This document shows positions 45,253 to 58,500 of a stretch of DNA of 64,000 nt, in pieces. Numbering within the stretch: the first letter of the stretch is position 1; each line of letters begins with the position of its first letter. The notes below the pieces were generated by a model. It saw only the letters and a list, made by a program, of their open reading frames with translations, had not been told where the DNA came from and ran no database searches. The position numbers and the translations under genes were made by a program. This DNA is from Shewanella oneidensis MR-1 (GTDB lineage: Bacteria > Pseudomonadota > Gammaproteobacteria > Enterobacterales > Shewanellaceae), in NCBI RefSeq assembly GCF_000146165.2, contig NC_004347.2:4263029-4327028 (forward strand), in the 5' to 3' direction.

Positions 45253-46570
45253 TCGTCAACTTAACCATCGTTCTTTGCCAGAACACGAGTTCACTCAAGC
45301 CATTGAAGCACCTGCAGAAAAGCGCATCATCAAACAAATCACCTACTTTATTGCGGGTTCAGTGTTCATTATGTTTGTGTGGTCACTGTTCACTAATATT
45401 GAAGAAATTGCCAAAGCGAAAGGTCAAGTTATCCCCCTTGGACATCAACAAGTGATTCAGAGTTTTTCAGGGGGAACCTTAGCCTCTATCTTGGTCTCTG
45501 AGGGAGATTTAGTGAAAAAAGGCGATGTTCTCGCCAACTTTATCGCCATCGATAGCCAAGCTGCCGCTGAAGAACTGGAAAGTAAACAAGCTAATCTGGT
45601 GCTCAAAATTGAACGTTACAGTGCTTTTATCGAATCCAGAGAGGCCAACTTTGCTAGCTACCTTGAAAGTCATCCCAATCTTGTGAAAGGACATATTAGT
45701 GATCTCGAACGGATGAATAACGAAAAACAAGCCATCATTCAATCTTCCCTCGCGGAAATCGCGAAATCGAAAGCCGAGTTGGCAAGTCTTGATCAAGAAA
45801 TTCCGCCACTGAAACATCAAATCACTTCAGCCCAACAAACCATCAATATGATGGAGTCGATCAAAGAATCACAGGCAGTCTCTAAGCTCACTATGCTGGA
45901 ATCGCAACAAAAATTAGACTCCTACATACGTGAACTAAAAAGTATGGAAGGTAAACAACAGGTATTGGCAAGGGATATTGAAAATCTTCAACGGCAGTTG
46001 GAGCAAAAACAAGCCACATTGCTAAAAGAGGTTGGTGAAGCTCGCACAGATGCACAAGCTGAATTATTAGGGATTACCGCACGTTTAAAATCCTCCGATT
46101 CGCAGGTACAACAAAACACCATAACCTCTCCTGTTGATGGCATTATTCAATCCATTCCGAACACCTCATCAGGGAGTGTGATTCAACCAGGTGGCACAGT
46201 TGCGGTGATTGTTCCCACCACGCCGACAGCCCTACTTGAGGCCAAACTCTCCCCTCGGGATATTGGCTTTGTCAGTGTGGGACAAAAAGCGCGCATAAAA
46301 ATTGATGCCTTTGATTACAGTCGCTATGGGGCACTTGATGGTATCGTCAAACGCATCTCCCCAAGCACTGATGCTGATGAAAAAGGCGGTGTCTTTTATA
46401 AAGTACAAATCTCGATTGATAAGCCCTACTTTGGCGATCAACCCGATAAGCTTGAACTGATCCCCGGTATGACAGGTGAAGCGGATATTGTCACTGGGGA
46501 TAAAACCGTCTTCCAATACCTGTGGAAACCCGTATTTACCAATGTGACAGAAGCCTTTGGTGAACGCTAG
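45245..46570 (+). CDS. HlyD-family membrane fusion protein
   Basis: About 441 residues from the ATG at 45245, which overlaps the ABC gene end by eight bases; the longer frame adds 25 unlikely residues. A cytoplasmic tail and one membrane helix (TYFIAGSVFIMFVWSLFT) are followed by the lipoyl half-motif (IEEIAKAKGQVIPLGHQQVIQS), a long coiled coil (about 95-300) and the second lipoyl/beta-barrel part (TITSPVDGIIQSIPNTSSGS). It is the periplasmic adaptor joining the ABC pair to a TolC-type outer-membrane channel, which is not encoded in this window. Confidence 0.92.
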   Translation: MNDRQLNHRSLPEHEFTQAIEAPAEKRIIKQITYFIAGSVFIMFVWSLFTNIEEIAKAKGQVIPLGHQQVIQSFSGGTLASILVSEGDLVKKGDVLANFIAIDSQAAAEELESKQANLVLKIERYSAFIESREANFASYLESHPNLVKGHISDLERMNNEKQAIIQSSLAEIAKSKAELASLDQEIPPLKHQITSAQQTINMMESIKESQAVSKLTMLESQQKLDSYIRELKSMEGKQQVLARDIENLQRQLEQKQATLLKEVGEARTDAQAELLGITARLKSSDSQVQQNTITSPVDGIIQSIPNTSSGSVIQPGGTVAVIVPTTPTALLEAKLSPRDIGFVSVGQKARIKIDAFDYSRYGALDGIVKRISPSTDADEKGGVFYKVQISIDKPYFGDQPDKLELIPGMTGEADIVTGDKTVFQYLWKPVFTNVTEAFGER

Positions 46571-46582
46571 GGAGCACGAACT

Positions 46583-49500
46583 ATGAGCCCAAAAAAACCA
46601 TTAACGCTCTCAACCGCAAAACGTAAAAGTCGCATTTCAGCAAAACTCGCCAAAAAGTCTGAAATTGCCGCTAAAAAACTCGATAAAGATGTCGCCAAGC
46701 TCAAGGTAAAGGAATTTAGAGAGGGTGAAGTCCAAAGCACTGCAACCCCAGATATTGTGGCAAGCAAGTCTTGGCGCTTACCCTCGCACGCAGCAACGCA
46801 GCTTGTTAATACCGAAGAATCGACAGAGCAAAAGCCTGATTCGCAATCCGCTACGGTAGACATTGATAACCGTCATTTAACAGCCCAGTCAGCTAGCTCT
46901 AGCACAGACTCGGAAAAAACCTTGTCAGAACTGCCGCAGCAAGCGGATGAAACGCAAACCAAAAATGCCCCTAAGTTCCAAGATTATGGCTCGAGTGAAT
47001 CAACCCATTTAGGGCAAGGTCCACATTTTGACGACACACAATTGCCCCTTGTTACCCTCAGCCAACTCCCTGAAATTGGACATGTTAAGCAGCAGATTGA
47101 ACCGGCAGCATTAACGGTATCAATGGCAAGAACCACATTAACTCAAATTGTGCGCCCCCAAATCATTAGCACTGAACAGCACAACCCACTCACCATTGAC
47201 GAACAAGCCGGCCATCAATCGGTTAAAGAAGATGCCCCAGTCGCGAGCGCCTCTGGAAAACTGCATGCCCATGGGGGAACAGTAACCCCACTCCAATGGA
47301 CTGTCGCAGTTAATCAAGGTCAATTTGGTCGCCTTGATATCGATCCAACAACGGGCGAATGGCATTACCAACTCGATAATAATGCACTTAGCACTGATGC
47401 ATTAGCCGAAGGTGAGCATCAAACCGAACAATTTACTATTACCGTCAGCAGCCCCAATGGCGAACAAGTAAACACTGTCATCATCATCGATGTCGAAGGC
47501 AGTAACGATCTGCCCCAAATTTTAGGGTCGCACCTCGCCAGCATTAATGCGGCGGACTCCTTGCCTGCTGTTACAGGGCAGCTTCACAGTATCGATCCAG
47601 ATCATAACGATGCAGTTTCTTGGGCTGTACTTGACGGGCAAGGTCAATATGGCCAACTGAGTATCAATCCACTCACGGGCCAATGGCAATACCAACTGAA
47701 CACCCATGCAACCGCCACGCTTGCTCTAGTCTCTGGCCAACAAGTGACGGAAACCTTTACCGTCACCGCAACAGATCAATCAGGCCATCCTGTTAGCCAA
47801 CAAGTCAGTATTCAAGTGAATGGCGCTGATAATGTCGCCATCATTCAGGGCGAGATAATAGGTTTAGTGACGGAAGATACTCAGGCGAACAACGGTCAAT
47901 TAACAGTATCAGGCCAATTAAGCATCCAAGATCCAGATAGGGATCAAACCCATTTTTCGGCAGGCTCATTACAGGGACAATATGGTTATCTCACGATCGA
48001 TGTAAACGGCCATTGGATCTACAGCGCCGATAACTCACTGGCCACCGTTCAAAGCCTTAAATCGGGTGAGCATCTTACTGATACTTTTACCATCCACAGC
48101 GCCGATGGTACCGCGCAAAACATCACAGTCACGATTAACGGGACCGATGATAAGGCCGAAATATCAGGTACAACCTCGGCCTCACTCACCGAAGATGACA
48201 ACATTCATCAAGGCATGCTTAGGGCTAATGGCAACCTTGCCATTACAGATAACGACCACGAACCACACTTATTTACAGCGACCGAGCAATATGGTCAGTT
48301 TGGTACCCTCATCATTGATGAATTAGGCCACTGGACCTATACCGCAGATAACTCGCAGACGGCAATTCAAGCACTCAAAACCGGAGAATCCATCACTGAT
48401 ACCCTTGTGGTACAAACCCAAGATGGCACACAGCAAACCATCTCCATCAGCATTCATGGTACCGATGATCACTCTGTGATTATGGGCACATCAGTGATGA
48501 GAGTGTTTGAAGACAAACGCCTTTCTCAAGGACAACTCCATACAGACGGTCAACTCTGGGTAAGCAATCCCGATACCGGGCGAGCAGGATTTGCAGCTGA
48601 ACAACTCCAAGGTCAATTCGGCATATTATCCATCAACACCCATGGCCATTGGACCTACACAGCAGACAACAACAATCCCAGCATACAAGCCCTCAAGCAT
48701 GGTGAATCCTTAACTGAAACCCTGTTTGTACAAGCCTTGGATGGAACAACCCAAAAGATCGCGATTCTGATCAAAGGTGCTGATGATAAAGCAATTATCG
48801 GTGGAACCGACACCGCAACGCTTGTCGAGGATCAATCTCCCCAGCATGGGCAATTACAGGCACATGGCACACTCACCATTACCGACCCCGATGCAGGCCA
48901 AGCCCAGTTCACTGCGCTAACCGATGTGGCTGGCAGCAACGGCTACGGACACTTTAGCCTTGATTCCTCAGGGGTATGGACTTACAACGCTGACAACACG
49001 CAGACTGCCGTTCAGCAACTCAAGACTGGCGAGAGCCTCACCGATACCTTGACCGTCACCAGCGCCGACCGCACTAGCCACACAGTGACTGTCACGATAC
49101 AGGGCTGCAATGACGCGCCCGTGCTAGTTGGGCAAACGCAAAGTGTGACGGAAGACGGCACACAACTCAGCGGCAAAATGATTGCCACCGATGTTGATGC
49201 GGGCGACACGCAAACCTTCAGCCTTGTCAACGCCATTGACGGCTTCACGCTCAACGCGGATGGTAGCTACAACTTTGACCCAAGCCATGCCAGCTACCAG
49301 CATCTGACCGCCGGTCAGACGCAAGACGTGGTGATTGCGATCACGGTGACCGACAGCACTGGCGCGACCAGCTATCAAAACCTCACAATATCAGTCACGG
49401 GTGCCAACGACGGTGCAGTAATTGGTGGCGTCAATATCGGCGCAGTGAGCGAAGACAACACGCTCACCGCCAGCGGAAAACTCACCATCAGCGACGTGGA

Positions 49501-52500
49501 CTCAACCCAAGCCGGATTTATTGCGCAAAATAATCTCGCCGCAACGCATGGCTGTTTCACGCTCAGCGCAAGCGGCGACTGGACGTATGCGCTCGACAAC
49601 AGCAACGCTGCAGTTCAGGCCCTAAAAACCGGCGAATCACTCACAGATACAGTCACCATAAACAGCATTGACGGTACGCAACACACTATTGCCGTTACGA
49701 TTAACGGTAGCAACGATGGCGCTATCATTGCAGGTGTAGATACAGCGACGGCCACGGAAGATGCCAATGTCATCGCAGGGAACATCGAAGCCTGTGGTCA
49801 ACTCACGATTTCTGATCCCGATGCTGGCCAATCCCACTTCACCGCCCAAACGGATGTGGCCGGCAGCAGCGGCTACGGACAATTCAGCCTGAACAGCACT
49901 GGCGCCTGGACCTACAGCGCCGACAACACCCAAGCAGCTATCCAGCAGCTCAAGGCCGGCGACAGCCTCACCGATACCTTGACCATCACCAGCGCCGACG
50001 GCACGATCCACACGTTAACCGTGACCATCCAGGGCACCAACGATGCACCAGTGCTCGCGGCCCAAAGCCAAGCCGTCACTGAAGACGGCACCCAGCTCAG
50101 CGGCCATATGGTCGCGACCGATGCCGATGCCGGTGATAACTTGAGCTTCAGCATCGCTCAGCCGGTTGATGGTTTCACCCTCAACGCGGACGGCAGCTAC
50201 AGCTTCGATCCAAGCCATGCCAGTTATCAGCATCTGGCGGCTGGCCAGACGCAGACTATCACCATTCCAGTTACTGTGACCGATGTGGCTGGCGCGACCA
50301 GTACACGGGACTTGGTTATCAAGCTCAACGGCAGCAACGACGGCGCCGTGATTACAGGAACAGATGTCGCTGCAGTCACAGAAGACCAAACCGCAGGTAG
50401 TGGCCACTTCTTGCAGGTCACTGGCACACTCACGGTAGCCGACGTGGATGCCGGCGAAGCGGTGTTTCAGGCGACTTCGACCAAAAGTCAGTTGGGCGAC
50501 TTCATTCTGCATAGCGACGGCAGTTGGATGTATCAAGCTGACAATACCAACACCGCCGTACAAGCGCTCAAAGCAGGTCAACAGACCACCGACAGTTTCA
50601 CCGTACTCAGCACGGATGGCACGGCGCACACCATTACCATCACGATAACCGGCAGCAACGATGCCCCCACAGTGGCACATGCGCTGACCACAACCACCGC
50701 CACCGAAGACTCGGCCTTCAGCTTCAGCATCCCTACGGGCACCTTTGCCGATATCGATGCCGGCGATACATTGACCTTGAGCGCAGGCAGCTTGCCGGCC
50801 TGGTTACACTTCGATGCGGCCACCGGCACCTTCTCGGGTACGCCCACCAACGGCGATGTCGGCACCATGCAAGTGACTATCACTGCCACCGATGCCAACG
50901 GTGCACAAGTCAGTACCACCTTCGCGCTCACGGTGGCCAACACTAACGACGCCCCCACACTCAACCCCATTGCGACAGTGCACGCAACAGAAGATGGCGC
51001 GCAGGTCACTGGTCAGTTCACCGCTACCGACCCCGACAGCGGCGATACGCTCATCTATAGTATTGCGCAGCCGGTGAATGGCTTCACCCTCAACGCCGAT
51101 GGCAGCTACAGCTTTGACCCTAGTCACACCAGCTACCAGCAATTAGCGGCGGGCCAGACTCAGGATGTGCTCATCCCCATCACCGTGACAGACAGCGCGG
51201 GCGCGACCAGCACGCAAAACCTGACGATCACCGTCACCGGTAGTAATGACGGCGCCGTCATCAGCGGTACCGACTCCGGCTCGGTGATCGAAGATCAGCA
51301 GGTCAGTGCCACGCATATCCTGAGCTGCGGCGGCAAGCTGGCTGTCACCGATGTCGATACTGGGGAAGCGACGTTTGCCGTCCAGCACGGCACAGGGGCG
51401 AACGGCTATGGCAGCTTCGTGCTCGGCCCATCGGGCACCTGGACCTATAGCGCCGACAACACGCAGGCAGCGATCCAGCAACTGAAGGCCGGTGAAACAC
51501 TTACCGACACCTTCACCGTCAGCAGCACAGACGGTACAACTCATACCGTGACCGTCACGATCCAGGGCAGCAACGATGCCCCGGTGCTTGCGGCGCAAAC
51601 GAAGGCTGTCACTGAAGACGGCGCCCTGCTCACAGGCAAGATGGTCGCCACCGATGCAGACGCCGGAGACACACAAGTTTTCAGTACGGCCCAGACTGTC
51701 GATGGTTTCACGCTCAATGCTGACGGCAGCTATAAATTCGATCCATCCCATGCCAGCTACCAGCACTTGGCCGCCGGTCAAACGCAAGACATGGTCATCC
51801 CCGTCACGGTGACCGACAACGCGGGCGCAACCAGCACCCAGAACTTGACTATCACCGTTACCGGCACGAACGACGCCGCCGTGGTGAGCGGTCGAGTTGC
51901 CAATGCGGTCAATGAAGACGGCGTGGTGTCTACCGGCGGACTACTCAGAGCGAGCGGCCTGCTCACGGTTGTCGATCCTGATGCAGGCGAAGCCGTCTTC
52001 GTGGCGCAAACTGGCGTGGCCGGTGCTGGCCACTACGGCAGTTTCAGCATCGATGCGAGCGGCCATTACAGCTACACCGCCGACAACAGCCAAACGGCCA
52101 TCCAGCAACTCAAGGCTGGCGAGACATTGGCCGACCGTTTCACCGTGACGACTGCTGACGGCACGCAGCAGGTTGTCACCATCACCATCAAGGGTGCTGA
52201 AGACAGGCCGGTGCTGCAAGCCCAGACCCATGCCGTCACCGAAGATGGCGCGCGACTGACCGGTCAGATGCTGGCCACCGATGTCGATGCTGGCGATACC
52301 CAGCGTTTCTCAGTCGCTCACCCAGTTGCGGGCTTTGTTCTCAACCCTGACGGCAGCTTCAGCTTTAACCCAGCGCACGCGTCCTACCAGCATCTAGCTG
52401 CGGGCCAGACACAAGACATCGTCATCCCCGTCACGGTCATCGACAGCGCAGGGGGAGTCAGCACGCAGAACCTCACCATCACCGTCACCGGCGTCAACGA

Positions 52501-55500
52501 CCGCGCCGTGATCAGCGGCGTCAGCAATGGCAGGATCACCGAGGATCAAGGCGTCAGCGCCACTCACACTCTGAGCTGTGGCGGTAAGCTTGATGTGACG
52601 GATGTCGACACCGGTGAGGCTGCTTTCGCCGTCCAGCATGGCGCTGGTGCAAACGGTTACGGTAACTTCGTGCTCGACCCATCGGGAAACTGGACTTACA
52701 GCGCAGACAACACCCAAAGCGCAATCCAGCAACTGAAGGCCGGCGAGACGCTTACGGGCACCTTTACCGTCAGCAGCACGGACGGCACGACCCATACCGT
52801 GACCGTCACCATTCAGGGCACAAACGACGCACCGGTACTGGCGGCGCAGACGCAGGCCGTCACAGAAGACGGCACCTTGTTGCAAGGCCGCATGGTCGCC
52901 ACTGATGTGGATGCAAACGACACAAAAACCTTCAGCAGCGCTCAGTCGGTCGATGGCTTCACGCTGAACGCGGATGGTAGTTACAGCTTTGATCCAAGCC
53001 ACGCAAGCTACCAGCATCTGGCGGCAGGCCAAACCCAAACCCTGACGATCCCGGTGACGGTGACGGACAGCGAGGGAGCTACATCAACGCAGAACCTGAC
53101 GATCAGGCTGACCGGCACTAATGACGCGCCCCACATCAGTGGCGCCGATGTTGGTCGGGTCGTCGAAGACCAAACCCTGTCCGTCAGCGGCAAGTTGGCG
53201 ATCAGCGATGCAGACGACGGCCAAGCTCACTTCATCGCCCAGACAGCCACGACGGGCAGCTATGGCAGCCTGACGATCGGCGAAGATGGGCAGTGGCAGT
53301 ATCAGCTCGACAACACCAAGCCCGAAGTTCAGGCACTCAAGAGCACCGAGACCGCCACCGACACCTTCACGGTGCACAGTGCTGACGGCAGCAGCCACAA
53401 CATCACCATCACCATCCAAGGGCAACGCGATAACGTCGTCATTGGCGGCGTGGATGTCGGCGTGGTTAAGGAAGACGTGTCGGCGGTCACCGGAGGGCAT
53501 CTGGTGGCCACCGGCGAAAGCGCCGAGTTCGTCCCCTTGCAGCAGCACACCACGCTGGGCAATTTCGCGATGGATGCCAGTGGCGCCTGGACCTACACAC
53601 TGGACAACAGCCACGCTAGCACGCAGGCACTGAAGGCCGGTGAAACGGCCACAGACACGGTCAGCATCACCCACACCGACGGCACCACCCACACCGTCAC
53701 CATCACGGTCATGGGCACCAACGATGCACCGGTGCTCACCGCGCAAAGCCAAGCAGTGACCGAAGACAGTACGCTGCTCACTGGCCAGATAACTGCCTCC
53801 GATGTGGATAGAGGCGACACACAAATCTTCAGCCTCGCCCACGCCGTCGATGGCTTCACGCTCAACACAGACGGCCGCTACAGCTTCGATCCTGCACATG
53901 GCAGCTATCAGCACCTGGCCACCGGTCAGACGCAAACCCTGACCATCCCGATCATCGTCACGGACAGCGTGGGTGCCAGCAGCACCGCAAACCTGACGAT
54001 CACCCTGACGGGTACGAATGACGGTGCGACCATCGGCGGTGTCAGCACCGGCACAGCCAGCGAAGACAGCACCCTGCTCACCACCGGCCAGCTGACCATT
54101 GCCGATGCCGACGATGGCGAAGCGCACTTTGTCGCGCAGCCCCACATCCAGGGCCTGCATGGCAGCTTCAGCCTCAGCGAAGACGGGCAGTGGCGCTACA
54201 GCGCCGACAGCAGCCAGGCGGCGGTCCAGCAGCTCAAGGCCGGCGACAGCCTGAGCGAGCACTTCACCGTGCACAGCGCCGACGGCACAGCCCACACCGT
54301 CACCGTCACCCTGCAAGGCACGAACGACGCGCCGGTGCTGCAGGCCCAGCACCAATCCGTCAGCGAAGACGCCAGCCTGCTGCAAGGCCAGATGGTGGCC
54401 AGCGATGTGGATCACGGCGACACGCAGACCTTCAGCATCGCTCAGGCGGTGGATGGCTTCACGCTCAATGCCGACGGCAGCTACAGCTTCGATCCGAGCA
54501 ATGCCGCCTACCAGCACCTCACCGCTGGCCAGACCGAGGATCTGGTGATCCCGGTCACCGTCACCGACAGCGCCGGGGCCAGCCACACGCAGAACCTGAC
54601 GATCACCATCACCGGTACCAATGACGGCGCCGTGATCGGTGGTGCCTTCACCGGCGCGGTGACCGAGGACCAGTCCGTCCAGTCCGGTCAGCTGCAGGCC
54701 TCGGGCCAGCTGACCATCACCGACGCCGACAGCGGCGAAAGCCACTTCATCCCGCAGACCGATGTGCTCGGCAGTGATGGCCTCGGCCGCTTCAGCCTGG
54801 ACGCCCAGGGCCAATGGAGCTACAGCGCCGACAACAGCCAGAAGGCCATCCAGCAGCTGGCCGCCGGCGCCACCCTGAACGATTCCTTCACGGTGCAAGG
54901 GGCCGATGGCGCCCAGCACACCGTGACGGTGACGCTGACCGGTACCAATGACGCGCCGCAGTTCCATCTGCAGGTGGCGCCGGACTACCACCCCGAGGTG
55001 GAATCTAGCGATGTCCTGCCCCTGGTCATCAACAACATCGGCAGCAGCCGGATCGCGCAGTACCTGGACATTCAGCAGATCCTGCAAGGCCAGGCCCCCA
55101 TCGGCGCCTATGCCAACACCTGCGTCACGGTGAGCTTGGGCGGCCTGGCCCTGATCGGGCCGGACGGGCAGGCGGCCCAGGTCTTCGCGGCCGGGCAGGA
55201 GTTCAAGCTGCAGACCTTGGTGGACTGGCAGCAGCAGGGCCCTGGCCACGAGTTCCGCGTGTTCGGCCCCAAGGGCACGACCGAGCTGGACCTCAGCCTC
55301 CACGATGCCGGCGACCCGAACCACATTACCGGGCCGCACGGCCAGGCCAGCCTCTACGTCAATCAGGTCATGATCTGGCCGCCTTTCCACGCCTGGCAGG
55401 CCAGTGCCGGTAGTGGTACCGGGACGGCCACCGACAGCGGCCTGCTGACCGCCACCGAAGGCGGCCCCGCCTTGAGCGGCCAGTTCCACGCCAGCGATAT

Positions 55501-58500
55501 CGATGTGGGCGACACTCTGGCCTTCAGCCTGGGGCACCCGGTGGACGGCTTCACGCTGAACGCCGATGACAGCTACAGCTTTGACCCGGCCCACCCGAGC
55601 TACCAGCACCTGGCCGCCGGCCAGAGGGAGACGCTGAGCATCCCCATCACCGTGACCGACAGCGCAGGGGCCAGCACGACGCAGACCCTGAGCATCCTAT
55701 TGAGGGGCGCCAACGACGCCGCCACCTTTGGCGGGGTCGAGACCGGCGCCACGCAGGAAGACCGGTCCGATGCACTGAGCGGCCAGCTCACGGTGGCCGA
55801 TGCCGACGATGGCGAGGCCCACTTCATCGCGCAAAGCGGCACGGCGGGCAGCTATGGGCAATTCAGCCTTGATGAAAACGGCCAGTGGCACTACCAGATC
55901 GACAACAGCAAGCCCGAGGTGCAGGCCCTGCGCGACGGCCAGAACGTCACCGACAGCTTCACCGTGCGCAGCGCCGACGGTACGGCGCACACGGTCAACA
56001 TCAGCATCGCCGGCAAGAACGATTCAGCGGTCATCACCGGTGAGGACCACCAGACCCTGACCGAGGACCAGAACGTCAGCGGCGGCCAGCTCATCGCCCA
56101 CGGCCAGCTGCATGCCAGCACGCCTGACGCCGGCGGCGACCAGTTCACGCCCCTCTCAGACCTGGCTGGCAAGTTCGGCCACCTCTCGCTGGGTGCGGAC
56201 GGCAGTTGGGTCTACAAGGCCGACAACAACAGCCCCGCTGTGCAGGCCCTGCACGCCGGGCAAAGCGCCACCGAAAGCTTCACCGTGCACAGCGTTGACG
56301 GCACGGCCCACACCCTGAGCCTGAGCATCCAGGGCGCGGACGAGCCCCGGCACGACATCTGGTCCAGCATCGTCAGCACCATTAAGAGCAATTGGGCGCC
56401 TTACAACCTGATCGGCCACGCCATCGATGCCGGGGATGTTGGCGCCCTTGGCTCCATGAGGTTGGCCTTCACCAGCGGCAACCCTAGCGTGGTGGATGCC
56501 AACGGCCATGTGCTGGCCAGCGGCAGCAGTCTCGGCGCGTTCGGCCACGACATCAGCATGGGCCAGGTGGTGGACCTGCTGAAGAGCCACCCGGGCGCCC
56601 GGCTGGTGCTGGACGGCAACGTCGGCGGCAGCAGTGGCTTCTATCTGCACGACAGCGGCGACGTGATGGAGCTGCACTTCCGCGGCCTGTCCCACTACAA
56701 CCAGGCCAACAGCCCCATGGGCCAGCTGCCCATCGACGGCCTGCCCACCCCCTTGAGCGCGGCGGGGACCGTGCCCGATGTCAGCGACTTGACCATCTCG
56801 GTCACCGACATCAGCGTCGATCACGCGAGCCAGCTGCAGACCAGCGGCCAGCTCAACATCAGCGACGCGGATGCCGGCGAAAACCACTTCAACGCGCAGA
56901 AGGATGTGGCCGGGACCTACGGCAGCTTCAGCATCGACGCCAGCGGCCACTGGGTCTACAGCGTGGACAACGGCCAGGCGGCGGTGCAAAACCTGCAGGC
57001 TGGCGCCCAGCTGACCGACAGCTTCATGGTGACCAGTGCCGACGGCAGCAGCCATGTGATCTCGGTGGCGGTCTACGGCAAGAACGACGCCCCGGTGCTG
57101 TTCGCGCAAAGTCAGTCGGTGAGTGAAGACGGCGCCCTGCTCAGCGGCCAGATGCACGCCAGCGACGTGGATGCGGGCGACACCCTGAGCTTCCGCATCG
57201 ACCAGGCGGTGGCCGGCTTCACACTGAACGCCGACGGCAGCTACAGCTTCGACCCGTCCAACGCGGCCTATCAGCATCTGGCCGCCGGCCAGACGCAGAC
57301 GCTCGTGATCCCGGTGTTCGTCACCGACCACATGGGCGCGAGCTCGGTGCAGGACCTGACCATCACCCTCACCGGCGCCAACGACGGCCCGCAGGTGCTT
57401 CACGCCACGGCGGCCACGGCCGGCGACCTGGGCGCGGTCAACGAAGACACGCCGCGCGTGTTCACCGAAGCCGAGCTGCTGCAAGCCGTGGGCGCGACCG
57501 ACCCCGACGACGGCGGCAGCCTGCACATCGTCGCCGGCTCGTTGACCTCATCGCACGGCACGTTCACCGGCGATGCCGCCCACGGCTTCACCTTCACCCC
57601 GACGGCGAATTTCAGCGGCCAGGACATCGACCTGCAGTTCAGCGTGACAGATGGCAGCGCCACCCGCGAGGCCCATGTGCAGCTGGACATCACACCTGTC
57701 GCTGATGCACCGCTGCGGGTGACGGCGCCGACTATCACCACCGATTTCGACAGCATCTCCTTGCCCGGTGTTGGCTGGACGCAGACTGACCCGTCCCCGA
57801 CGGGCTGGCACACGGACGAGAGTAGCGGCGTGGAAATCGGCCAGGAGCGGCTTTACGGCGGCAGCGGCAACAATCAGATACTGAGTCTGACCGCCAGCTG
57901 GGGCAGCAATATCTACCGCGAACTTCCCACCCAAGCCGGTGAGGCAGTGCACTTGGGCTTTGATCTCTCGGCTCGTCCCGGTTTTGCGGTGACGCCCCTC
58001 GAGGTTCTGTGGGAAGGCAAGGTGATCGACACCATCACCCCGGTGGCGGGCAGCTATTCCATGCTGCACCATGACTACGATCTGCTCGCCAACGGCAGCA
58101 ATTCGCGGCTGGAGCTACGCGCCAGCGGGCAGGGGGAAGCGCGCGTCCTTATCGACAACATACAGATCGGCCCGCCCGAGCATGTGTTACTGGGCGATCA
58201 CGACACGCTGCTCAAGCCTTACTTAGGCTTTCAGCTCGCCGACACCGATGGCAGCGAAACGCTGAGTTATGGGATTCATGGCTTGCCGGTGGGTTTCACA
58301 CTCACCGATGGAACGCACAGCGCCATCGTCAGCAGCGCCGGTCAAGTGATTGAGACCGCTGGCTGGAACCAGGACACCCTGGCCGTGCGTGCGCCGCAGG
58401 GCTTCCAGGGTACAGTCAGCATCCAGGTAACGGCCCATGCCGAAGAGGGCAGCAATCACCAGACGGCCAATGCGGCCGACTTGACCCTGGAGCTTCGTCT

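Noticed and set aside
48800..53400. Regular repeats that might look like a CRISPR array
   Set aside because: The period is about 300 bases and in frame with protein domains; there are no 25-40 base direct repeats with unique spacers and no cas genes.
53084..55609. Open frame of 841 codons on the minus strand inside the adhesin gene
   Set aside because: It is a shadow of GC-rich, periodic coding sequence on the plus strand. The translation is Val/Gly/Ala/Asp-rich, repeats with the VCBS period and matches no family; no ribosome-binding site or promoter is visible.
56156..57526. Open frame of 456 codons on the minus strand inside the adhesin gene
   Set aside because: Same reason: low stop-codon density in high-GC DNA. 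The plus-strand frame encodes recognisable VCBS and unknown-domain copies here.
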